DNA of 34,726 bases from assembly GCA_964058805.1 (NCBI GenBank), contig CAXKVV010000442.1, forward strand, positions 1 through 34,726. Reading direction: 5' to 3'. The translations under genes were made by a program, and so were the position numbers. The stretch is from Schoenoplectus triqueter (taxonomy: Eukaryota; Streptophyta; Magnoliopsida; Poales; Cyperaceae). The first letter of the stretch is position 1. Each line of letters starts with the position of its first letter. Below are positions 26,401-34,726 of this stretch, piece by piece. The notes beneath the pieces were generated by a model that did no database searches, had not been told where the DNA came from, and saw only the letters and a list, made by a program, of their open reading frames with translations.

Positions 26401-26855
26401 CCATTTCCTTCATCAACTGTTAGGAGGCCTGTAATAAATAATCAAACATTTTTTAATCATTCAAAAAGAAGTACTTATATAAAATAAAGGATATCTTCAA
26501 ATGAAACATAACAAGTCTTTAAATTAGCTGTAATGTTTGTCTCTGCCAATTAAATCTATTTAAAATACAAGTTAAACAAATTTGTCCATTTCCATTAAAT
26601 TTTCTTCTCCAAACATGTCAAACATGTTGAACAACATAAAAAAAAATCTTAATATTGATACTGCTACTATATTGCTATAACATTAGAAAAACCTTCATAT
26701 GCAACATTATTGTATTGTACTGAAGACTCTTGCCCATTTCCTTCATCAACAATTGGTAGACCTGTAATAAATTAATAACACTTTATAACTCATATAGAAG
26801 TAGTATCTAAACAACTGACATAATGTCTTCATATATATCACAATAAGTATTTAAA
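26401..26855 (-). repeat. Tandem duplication of an intron end plus exon in the FAR1-like gene
   Basis: Segments 26401-26523 and 26733-26855, each 123 bp and 332 bp apart, align along their length. Both run (minus strand) from TTTAAA-ACTT through TTTATTACAGG (splice acceptor) into an exon coding VDEGNG. The two acceptors are in the same phase, so the duplicated exon could be included without shifting the frame. The copies are clearly diverged, so the event is not recent. Confidence 0.8.
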
Positions 26856-28471
26856 CTTACTACTGTCTCTTCCTCTACCACCTAAGCCTCTACATGAAAT
26901 ACCAAATAAAAATATTAGCATATATATGTTTATAAATATGCAAAAAAAAAGTAAAATAAATACTAATTAATATACCTCTACCACTTGAATCACCCTGTGC
27001 CCTGCCTCTCGAACCATGTTGTCCCCTGGCTCTTGAGCCGCTCTCTATGACATTGTTGCTCGTATTTTCACCATTATTGTGTTCTTCTCTAGTAACACTA
27101 TTTTCTACATTTTTTGAAATAAAACTATAATGAAAATTATAATTCAATATACTACTTCATGTAAAATATAAGCAAAAAATATTATAAACCTCTTATTTGA
27201 TTCACCAAAGCCTGCAAACCATCCAAAACTTGAGGATGTAAATCATCACTAACAGAACCTAAGTTCAGTAATTCTTCAACAAATGGATTTGCTCCTCTTG
27301 TCAACTCATAAAACCTATCAAAAAGTAAAAAATCAGTTACTGAATATATGTACAATAAGTCTCAATAGTTATACTAGAAGTACTATAAAATAAACATTAT
27401 AATTTTTAATATTGGATATGTTAGCTGGGAATGATGAAAAAATATTACCTATTTTGCTGAATTTTATTTGAGCAAAAAGACACAGCAAGCACCAGGTCAG
27501 ACCTATTGATGTCTTTCCTCCACCTATCAAGAATGTATCTCTCATGTATTGAACACTGTCTTTCTTGCTTCAAAATCTCAATGCAGTATGCAAAAAAATA
27601 CCATTAACTTCAAAATATTTGCAGATGCAGAAAACTATCCTATCATTCGAATTAAACAACACCTCGTAATTTCGACCATGGAAATCATCAACAAGATACA
27701 CCCAAAAACCATCTATTTCCAAGAGAAACCTTGACGTCAAGTTCACAACCTTTTGGAACTCATCTTGGCATCGGTAAAAAATATTATTCGTATACACATT
27801 CCGAAACTGTCTCTCGATATTCAATGCAGAATGCAACTTGGGGATTCTATACTTGCAATCATGTTCAGCTTCATGCTCTCTCTCCCATATTCTTTTCAAA
27901 ACTTTCTCAAATCTAATAATAAATTCACCAAGCGTAGTTTCTGCCTCAAGTGTTTCTTTAAGAAATTATTCAAGCTTTCAACACGCTGGGTAGTTGTCAT
28001 TCCAACCCAAAATCTACCATTCATGTAAGCTGGTACCCATCTCTCTCTCTCATATTATATATAGATCTGAACCAAGAATTCTCCCGACACCTGAGTTCAT
28101 CCATTAAATTATGCCATCTTATTTTGAATTCAACCACAACACGTGAATTATACATAATATCCTTTACACGTTTAGTTTTAGAATCTTTATCTCCAACATT
28201 ACCCCATTTAGCAACCAACTTATGTAAAATATGCCATGAACAAAATCTATGGACTATTTTGAAAGATAACACAAATTCTATACCTTTCTCAATACTTAGG
28301 CATTGGTCAGTCAAAATTCCACCAGATTTTACACCGCTGATGCATTGTACAAATTTGTCTAAACACCATTTATACTCTTCTCCACCTTCCTTTGCAAGAA
28401 GTGCACAATAAAAAATTATTGTATGCCAATGGTGGTTCAAACCAGTAAACAAAACCAGTGGCATATCATAC

Positions 28472-28782
28472 CTGAAAGTTAACATAAGTGCTCTTTATAC
28501 CCCATAACAGTACTCTTTATACATAATATCAATATTATCTATATGTTACACAAAAAGTCTCTAGATATAATATTGTACATAATAAATACTACTGCAATGA
28601 CAGTCATAATAAGAACTCTTTATATCTAATAACATTAGTCTCTATATAAAATATATAAATTCTTTATACATAATACTGTAAATAATATATCTTATTGCAT
28701 TGATAGTCATGATAAGTTATCTTTATAACACATAAAAAGTACTCTATAAATATTATTACATTAACAGTCATAAGAAGTTTAC
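28472..28782 (-). other. Intron in the FAR1-like gene containing degenerate repeats
   Basis: Donor CAG|GTAAAC (GT at 28782-28781) and acceptor TTTCAG| (ending 28472). Joining the flanks gives the family motif TYLTNRYDMP exactly, which supports splicing here. The 311-bp intron contains loosely repeated blocks around (A/T)AGTCAT(A/G)ATAAG and CTCTTTATA (near 28601, 28704 and 28765). Confidence 0.75.
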
Positions 28783-29484
28783 CTGTTTGTTAGGTACGTA
28801 TCATCCATAACCAACACATCAGAAAATATTTGTACACTGCCCGACCACGCCCATCAGCCCAAAAAATATTCCATAAACGGCCCTCATTTGTAAATTTGTA
28901 AGAAAAGAAGAAATTTTAATCCTCCAATTACTTTTTTTTTCAAAATAATCAGCAAGCAACACCGCATCATCTCCTCCAACTGCCCTCAATTTTCTTCTTC
29001 TGTATTTCTCTAAATAATTACGAGCATCCCTACGCATAAAAGTACATTTATTGTGCATACAACCCACGTACCAGTAAAATCATTATCTCCAATTGTTATA
29101 CCAGCCTTACACTCAGTTCCCACAATAGCCCTATGTCTTTCCAGGATGGATGACTTATCACAATCTCTTATAACAAATTTTTTATTCTTGAGGCATACAA
29201 ATGAACAATGGTAGATTTTTTCACCCTTTTTTGTGCAATGACCTTTTGCATACACCAAAATCCAATTGTTTGCCATAAAGTTGATAATATTGTAGTGCTT
29301 CCTCAATTGAATTAAATTTCATCCCAACACTTGGGGCATTCACTACAAATATTTTATTATCCACATCATCAACCTCCACCTCTCCTTCTCCCTCCACCTC
29401 TCCATCTCAACCCCCATCTTCTCTATCTATTATTTCACCTTCTACATTATCATCAACAAAAAGAGCATCCAAATTCAAATCCAA

Positions 29485-29487
<3 letters not shown>

Positions 29488-29515
<28 letters not shown>
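29488..29515. repeat. (AT)14 microsatellite inside coding sequence
   Basis: Twenty-eight bases of pure AT alternation lie in the N-terminal region of the FAR1-like gene. In the minus-strand frame they encode alternating Tyr-Ile (nine residues) between an acidic DNDE and ELDLNLD. Dinucleotide length changes here would shift the reading frame. Confidence 0.9.
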
Positions 29516-29518
<3 letters not shown>

Positions 29519-29571
29519 TCATTATCTAATAACGGACCTCCATAACTTTCATTCAAATCAAAAGATATCAT

Positions 29572-30480
29572 ATTATCCTATCATATAACAAAAAATAAAT
29601 AAATTATCATCCAATAAACATAAGTCTTAATATTCATTACCAGACGTATTATAATTAATAATCATAAGTTTTAATATAGTACATAACATGTCTTAAAATC
29701 AATCAGTACCTAAATTTATATCTCACTATGAACCACATAATATGTTCCTATACAGAAATGATATGAAAGTATTCATACCAGTTATAACAACTAATATAAT
29801 ATGTTATCAATTAGTATACACATTAATATCTATCTGTACAGTACAAAATATGTCTCTATATAGTACATTAAATGTCTCTGTACAGTACATGTTAACAATC
29901 AGCATACATATTGTCAATCAGTATATATCAATTACAAAGGTAGAACATGAACATATCTTTATGGCAAGAGTATTTGTTAATTTTAAAAATTTGTACATTA
30001 AATCTTTAGTCAATCACAAAACCAGAAGTAAAAAACAAGATAATCAAAAATACATCACTCATTAGTGAATTCTGATAGTAAAAGTTACAATGAACGAATT
30101 AAAACAACAGTGAAGATAATTGAAAATTAATAACATACTTTTTAAACGCCAGTGAAGATAATTACCTAAAATTCGTCTACTAGAGGAAGAAGATCGCCAG
30201 AGCAATTGATAGAATAATCTGCAATTGATTTCGACGGAAGAGGAAGAAGAGCTCGCCAGAGAAAGAAAAATTGATCGCAAGAAGAAATAAATCGCGAGTG
30301 ATGGAAGAAGAAGACAGCTATCAGCGAAGAAGACGAGCGATTTGATAGAGATGATCAGCGAAGAAGAAGAGCGATTCGCGAGGTAGAGATCGAAGAGGAA
30401 AGTTGAGATCACCGGTTATGGAAATAATCGCCTGTGAGATCGCGAAAGTGGAGCGAGAGAGGTATGGTAAATACGTCGCG
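29572..30480 (-). promoter_or_regulatory. Probable leader region of the FAR1-like gene (CTT-rich exon plus intron)
   Basis: Read on the minus strand, 30166 to about 30440 is rich in CTT and TCG repeats, as plant 5' untranslated exons often are. It ends with a good donor, TTTTAG|GTAATTA (GT at 30165-30164). A plausible acceptor, TATATGATAG, lies just before the ATG at 29571, giving a leader intron of about 580 bp. Within that intron a short unit resembling ATGTCTCTGTACAGTACAT is repeated around 29850-29900. A TTTAAA box near 30495 could be the core promoter. A 116-codon minus-strand ORF at 30062-30412 spans the leader and has no family features, so I do not call it a gene. Confidence 0.4.
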
Positions 30481-31540
30481 AATCGCGGAAAGGATTTAAA
30501 TTTGTCAGCTGACGCGGCAAGTCGTTTATGAAAGGTAACGACTTGGGGTACAGAACGGGATATAGAGGCCCGGATATAAGGAATATTTCTCTAAAAGATT
30601 AGCATTAGATACGTTGAAATTAACATCACCATCTGCTAATTAAAAAAAACATACTAACCTCCTTTTAATTAATAGAAGTTAGGGAGTCCTCTCAATTCTT
30701 TTTTATTTTATTTTTAGCAACTATCCCTTACATATAACTGTTGGTACCATTAGAAAGGTGTACAGTTAGATATAAGCCATGACGCACTTCTTGTAAATCA
30801 TAACTTTTTCAACAATAAAAAAATCTATCTTCTCTACAGGCCCCTTTATCAATCAAAATTGTATAGATAGTAGTTGCAAATTTTATCAATCATCGGTTAA
30901 TTCTTCTCATTGCTGGCTCCCGCCTTGCATTCAAAATAAATGATTCTTTAACATAAACATTGGATTAGGCCCTCTCTTATTAATTTCGGTCGGAGCTCCG
31001 TCACTTCACGACACATAGCCACAGCACGGGAGTTCTAGTACCATACGACTACATCTCAAACTTCCCAAATTAATAAAAGTAATTTTTTTTTTGGAGTAAA
31101 GACGAGTCGCAAAAAAAATGATTTTTTTTTGTTATATTAAAAAAAAAATCGGCTTGAGATGTTGTCCTCAATCTACCAAGGCTCCTTCTGATTTCAGTTT
31201 TAAATTGTATGTACTCTATTTGTTTCCTTTTTAGTTATATAACTGTCACTTGTTTTGCTTCCGATCATAACCTTAGTCGTAGTCAAATTATCGGATATGA
31301 TCAGATTACAGTACGAGGCCAGCTGATAGCAGCAAACATTAAACAATGCACTGATTTACTTGTTGTTCAACAGTGGAAATGATCCAGTTCCAGCGTATCT
31401 CAGTTACTCGCAGTCGGGACTCGCCAGTCACAACAAAGATACAGGAGGGAAAAAACCAAAACCCCACTGCACTGAACGACTAAACGAAACAAACCGTGTT
31501 ATCGGATCCAGATAAGAAGTGCCACGGAAAACCCAGGCAG
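30481..31540. other. Intergenic region, AT-rich, no gene recognised
   Basis: Between the divergent FAR1-like and MKP1-type genes. It holds a 10-bp perfect palindrome GTCAGCTGAC (30504-30513), a hairpin CAAGTCGTT/AACGACTTG (30518-30545), and long A and T runs around 31080-31150. I find no ORF, tRNA, terminal repeat or other element I can name. Confidence 0.5.
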
Positions 31541-31546
31541 CTCTGC

Positions 31547-31578
31547 TGACGTAACTTTGACCCAACAGAAAAAGTCAA
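31547..31578. promoter_or_regulatory. TGACGTAA plus two W-box cores upstream of the MKP1-type gene
   Basis: TGACGTAA (31547-31554) is a bZIP/TGA-factor type site. TTGAC (31557-31561) and GTCAA (31574-31578, TTGAC on the other strand) are W-box cores bound by WRKY factors. All fall within 32 bp, about 350 bp before the ATG. Such short motifs occur by chance; the clustering and the stress role of MKP1 make it plausible but unproven. Confidence 0.35.
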
Positions 31579-31599
31579 AACAGCAGTCAGCGATTAAAT

Positions 31600-31922
31600 T
31601 TCATTTCCCACATCTTCGCCTCCCCAGCCGCCGTACACCGTCATCCCTTTCCCATTTCCCCACCCCCAAATCCCGATCCTGATTGGTATTCCAAATTGAC
31701 AAATTCTCCCCCTCGGCTGCTTCCTTCCTCGCTTTCCTCTCTGTTTTTCTCTCTCAATTGTTTATTCTTCCCTTTTCAGCCCACTATTCCTGACCTCATC
31801 CCCACTTTCTAAATTCCAACCGTTTACCTGGTCTCCTCCTCCCCCTTTTCTCCTCTCTGGCGGAATTAAATCCTAAATCCCTAATAAATCCCGTTGGCGA
31901 GAACTAGTCCGATCGCTTCCAA
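31600..31922 (+). promoter_or_regulatory. Pyrimidine-rich 5' leader of the MKP1-type gene
   Basis: C/T-rich sequence without any ATG between about 31541 and the start codon at 31923, so no upstream ORF precedes the gene. TTTATTCTTCCCTTTTCAG (31761-31779) resembles a 3' splice site, and GATTGGTATT at 31681 could supply a donor; a 94-bp leader intron (31686-31779) is therefore possible. The transcription start is not determinable from sequence. Confidence 0.45.
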
Positions 31923-33833
31923 ATGGATTCGACCTGCGAAACTGAAGCAGAAGTCGACAGCGCATCTACCTCAGGCGAAAGCATCACGCCCAGAAAGATG
32001 CTCTGGCGCTCGGCCTCTTGGAGTGCCTTCTCTTCCCCTACCTCGTCTCCAACTCAAAACCAGCAGCCGGGACCCAAACCCAAGCCCAAACCCGACCTGG
32101 TTCGGCCTCCTAGACGACCTGGTCGGCTAGCTTTGCCGCTTCGGCCATCCCTGGCTGGCTGGCCCCGACAAGCTTCCGATGATTCTACTTCAACTCCAGC
32201 TGGATCTCTAGCTGACCCACACTCAGGTGATTTGTCCCGGGTTACTGACCATGTCTACCTTGGCAGCGACTCAGCTGCCCGTGATCGGGCTGCCTTAAGG
32301 CGTCATGGGATTACACATATTCTTAATTGTGTTGGCTCAGCCTGCCCTGATTATTTCCGTGGCGATAGTGAATTGGTGTACAAGACACTTTGGTTGCACG
32401 ATTCGCCTGGAGAAGACCTTGCTTCCATTCTTTATGATGCATTTGATTTCCTTGAATCAGCAGTGGTTGCATCCCCGCCTAATGGCGGGCGTGTGCTGGT
32501 GCACTGTGTCCGTGGGGCCTCCCGCTCTGCTGCTGTGGTTGTGGCATATCTTATGTGGCGCCATGCATTGCCTTTTGATGCTGCACTGCGCAAAGTGCGG
32601 GCAGCACGGCCCGTGGCAGATCCCAATTTGGGATTTGCTGCACAGCTTCTGCGGCGTCAGCATCGTGCCGTTGGGCTGCCTGCCTCACCTGGCTCCATCC
32701 GTCGCATCCTTCGGGTTGCACCACATTCACCATATGCGCCCTTGGACCTCGTTCCGAAATCAGTCTTGCCTGCTGGTGATCCCAGAAGCTACCTTGACTC
32801 CAGAGGTGCGTTTTTAATTCATGTCTCTGATGCGATATACATATGGATTGGTGCCAAGTGCAAGCCAGCCATGGCTGTAGCAGCTTCAAAGGTGGCACGA
32901 CAGGTTGGGCGCTATGAGAGGGTTTTGGCCCCGGTTGTTACTGTTGATGATGGTTCTGAATCGGATGAATTCTGGGCTGCTGTGTCAGATGACCTGGTGA
33001 TACCAGACCCATCAGAGGCTGGGAAAAGGAGAGTAGATAACTATGACCTTGATTTTGAAATTTTTCAGCATGCACTCAAGTCTAACAGTAGCGAGGAGCC
33101 CCTGGAAAGCAATACACCATCATCTTCTTCTTCATCTGCTGATTCTACCTTTTCACCTGCATCTTCATCTTCTTCAGATTGGTATTACTCACCATCAACA
33201 CCTGACCGATTAGCATTTTGTCAAACACCTAGAGTTGCTCTTATTACAGTAAAGGAAAATAAATCAGATTGGATCTTTCCATCTTATACTAAAATTGGGA
33301 TATCAAAATCAAAAGCTGGGTCTTTAGCTGAACGGAGAGGAGGCATAGCCCCTTCATTGAACTTTTCTGAACAAGCTGAAGCTGAAGCTGAAGCTGAGCA
33401 TGAACAAATAATGATGGATTGGTGCCCTTCGCCTCCTTTTATCCCTGATTTAGATGAAGAACTTGGAGTGGATTTAAAAAAACAGTTTTTTTTGGATCAT
33501 TCTGATGAATCTGACAAAGCTGAAGCAGAAGAACCAGTAGGCGGAGAGCAAAAGAAGTTGAACTTGATTCCGCCTGCTCTTTATCGATGGCCTGAATTAG
33601 ATCAGATTGAAGATATACGTCGTGATGTGTTGGACTCAAGATCAATTTTTCTAATGGTAACTCCTGATTCTAGGATTGGCGCAAGAAAGTTACAGGGAAG
33701 GGTTTTATATCTTTGGTTAGGTGCTAATTCTAAATTGGTTGACAAAGACGAAGAGAAACTAGAAATTTGGGCGAGAAGTATTGGGAAAAAGTTTATTGAC
33801 CAGATGGGGCTCCCAGGAAATACTTCTTTTGAG
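31923..33833 (+). CDS. MKP1: MKP1-type dual-specificity MAP-kinase phosphatase, first coding exon (partial gene)
   Basis: Plant MKP1 dephosphorylates the Thr and Tyr of activated MAP kinases (MPK3/MPK6 in Arabidopsis), damping stress, UV-B and immune signalling in the cytosol. The start ATG, the first in the leader (AAATGG context), follows an in-frame TAG at 31905. The exon encodes 637 residues. In order: a Ser/Pro-rich N-terminus; a phosphatase domain at about 103-245 with signature HCVRGASRS (Cys195 nucleophile, Arg201) and probable general acid Asp160 in LHDSPGED; a gelsolin-like segment at about 290-385 (FLIHVSDAIYIWIG); a Ser-rich linker at 396-418; a basic segment around W450-R472 that could be the calmodulin-binding region known in this family; an (AE)n stretch at 485-492; and a second gelsolin-like segment at 570-626. 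GAG|GTACTT at 33831-33836 is a splice donor at a codon boundary. Reading through would add only V-L-I and a stop. Arabidopsis MKP1 is about 784 residues, so the C-terminus probably lies beyond the window. Confidence 0.93.
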
Positions 33834-34726
33834 GTACTTATTTGATGACTTATTCATTTATTTATTGTCTGTCTGTTATTCTTTTTAAATAGGTATTTTG
33901 AATAGTCTTGCATATATGTTTTCTTACGAGTGTCTTTTTTTTAGATGTGTGCTGTCTAGTAAATGCTTAAGTAGTAATGCAAGGCATTTGTTCTTTGAGA
34001 AGGGATCCGTTGACAATGGGATATTTTGACAACCTTGACAATGGACCTCTAAATAAATACAAAAAAATCTTAAAAATAAAAAAAAGTTTATAGATATGTT
34101 TTTCTACTTATGGATTGATGGTCATTCAAATTTCATGCAATTTCATTATCGTTTGATAGTCCATCAAAGACCATCAATTTTTTATGTAATTTACAACGGT
34201 TCCAATTTAACGATCTTTGATGGACTATCAAACGATAATGAAATTGAATGAAATTTTAATGACCATCAATCCATAGGTACAAGAACACATCTATAAACCT
34301 TTTTCCATTTTTAAGAATTTTTTTTGTATTTATTTAGAGATCCATTGTCAAGGTTGTCAAAATAATCCGTTGTCAACCATCCCTTCTCTTGTTCTTTTAT
34401 GTAAATATGTTTAATAACTAGACAGGGAGGGACTCAATCTGGGTCCAATTTAAATTAATTATTACTCTGACAAGTATGCCATATTCCTCTTATAGTAGGA
34501 TGACATTAATTAGGATAATTGAGTTGACATCATTTATATTTGTGGCAACAGCTTTTTTTTTTCTTTTCTTGAAACTGACAAATGTCTATAATCATCTTTA
34601 ATGACAACTTTACATTGAAATGCATTTGTTCCTTCTATTATAGTATATACTTATTTGCATAATTGACCCATTCTGTTGGTAGCTCTTTTTGCTTACTAAT
34701 GTCGCGGTCATTCTCTAAAATTTTCT
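33834..34726 (+). other. First intron of the MKP1-type gene (incomplete)
   Basis: Starts with GT after the MKP1 exon and is AT/T-rich. No downstream coding similarity to MKP1 is seen before the window ends, so the acceptor lies further right. Apart from the MITE at 33997-34388 I see nothing else in it. If the donor is not used, the protein ends at codon 640. Confidence 0.7.
33988..34397. mobile_element. Foldback MITE (Mutator-type, 392 bp) with 9-bp target duplication
   Basis: The element (33997-34388) begins GAGAAGGGAT and ends with the inverse, ATCCCTTCTC. The two halves are inverted copies almost throughout (arms 33997-34170 and 34214-34388; for example CGTTTGATAGTCCATCAAAGA at 34150 pairs with its complement ending at 34234), with a 43-base central loop. 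Identical TTGTTCTTT flanks at 33988-33996 and 34389-34397 are a perfect 9-bp target-site duplication. A 9-bp duplication with long terminal inverted repeats is typical of Mutator-like elements. It has no coding capacity, so it depends on a transposase elsewhere. It is inserted in the MKP1 intron. Confidence 0.9.

Larger units (their letters stand above)
26298..29571 (-). pseudogene. FAR1/FHY3-like (Mutator-derived transposase) gene, decayed
   Basis: In this family a WRKY-GCM1-type FAR1 DNA-binding domain, a MULE DDE transposase domain and a SWIM zinc finger build either nuclear transcription factors or active transposases. Start ATG 29571-29569 follows an in-frame TAG. An acidic N-terminus leads to the FAR1 domain (APSVGMKF, FVCLKNKKF, TECKAG, GTWV). 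The transposase region shows IFWADGRGRA, VMDDTYLTN (first Asp), TGLNHHWH, GGILTDQ (second Asp), HRFCSWHI and TTTQRVESLN (Glu), then CICKYFEVNG of the SWIM finger, whose last Cys/His pair is lost. Inferred coding exons: 29571-28783, 28471-27449, 27314-27190, 27124-26976, 26887-26861, 26761-26693, 26428-26298, with phase-consistent GT-AG introns. The end is Gly/Arg-rich, then PKKSKRKGRP. Breaks: indels near 29228 (A run), 29060, 28930 (A9), 28045 (GA repeat), 27948 and 27579; stops at 29407-29409 and just after the A9 run. Homopolymer assembly errors could explain some. No terminal inverted repeats are visible, so transposon and former host gene both remain possible. Confidence 0.87.

Noticed and set aside
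29331..29588. 85-codon plus-strand ORF (Pro/His/Leu-rich)
   Set aside because: It is antisense to the acidic N-terminal region of the FAR1-like gene and includes the AT microsatellite; a shadow frame.
30062..30412. 116-codon minus-strand ORF
   Set aside because: Low-complexity Ser/Leu/Phe composition from CTT repeats in the probable leader exon, crossing a good splice donor; no recognisable domain.
26103..30600. Terminal inverted repeats delimiting the FAR1-like gene as a complete transposon
   Set aside because: I compared the sequence after 26102 with the reverse complement of 30450-30600 and found no convincing match or target duplication; one end may have been lost at the satellite border.
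30561..31540. tRNA, SINE or other RNA gene in the intergenic region
   Set aside because: No cloverleaf, A/B box pair or poly-A-tailed element with target duplications could be made out; the A and T runs near 31080-31150 are isolated.
32305..32817. 170-codon plus-strand ORF and the minus-strand ORFs within the MKP1 exon
   Set aside because: They overlap the MKP1 coding frame, which has catalytic motifs and an upstream in-frame stop; these are alternative-frame shadows.

Overview
The window is nuclear DNA from a flowering plant. The evidence is a plant-type MKP1 MAP-kinase phosphatase gene with a plant-style AT-rich intron, a decayed FAR1/FHY3-type (Mutator-derived) gene with several plant-like introns, a MITE with a 9-bp target duplication, and long satellite arrays. 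The species cannot be named from the sequence alone.

Layout, left to right. (1) 1-16816 is an AT-rich satellite of about 183 bp per monomer, organised as a higher-order repeat: 21 monomers form a 3825-bp unit present in four full copies and one truncated copy. Copies 1-3 differ at only a handful of positions each; copies 4 and 5 are more diverged, and copy 5 is a mosaic. (2) At 16816/16817 this switches without transition to an unrelated GC-rich, CpG-dense 58-bp satellite (16817-25926, roughly 155 monomers), which has its own local 11-monomer higher-order repeat and a recurrent shortened monomer. Its last three monomers (25930-26102) are inverted. (3) 26103-30560 holds a FAR1/FHY3-like gene on the minus strand (coding part 26298-29571). 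Its N-terminal zinc-finger domain, MULE-type DDE transposase domain and SWIM remnant are recognisable, but the reading frame is broken by about six indels and two stop codons. Its 3' part carries a tandem duplication that copied an exon, and its leader appears to contain a spliced CTT-rich exon. (4) 30561-31922 is intergenic sequence and the promoter and pyrimidine-rich leader of the next gene. (5) 31923-33833 is the large first coding exon of an MKP1-type dual-specificity phosphatase on the plus strand. The gene continues beyond the right edge through an intron (33834 onward) that contains a 392-bp foldback MITE.

The satellites and the decayed transposase-like gene look like pericentromeric or heterochromatic sequence, and the only apparently functional protein gene is MKP1, which lies at the edge. 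I see no operon-like or defence-like system. The strongest unusual signals are the 21-mer higher-order repeat and its mosaic copy, the abrupt satellite-satellite junction, the 58-bp satellite whose minus strand has no stop codon in any frame of the typical monomer, the slippage origin of its short monomers, and the exon duplication in the FAR1-like gene.
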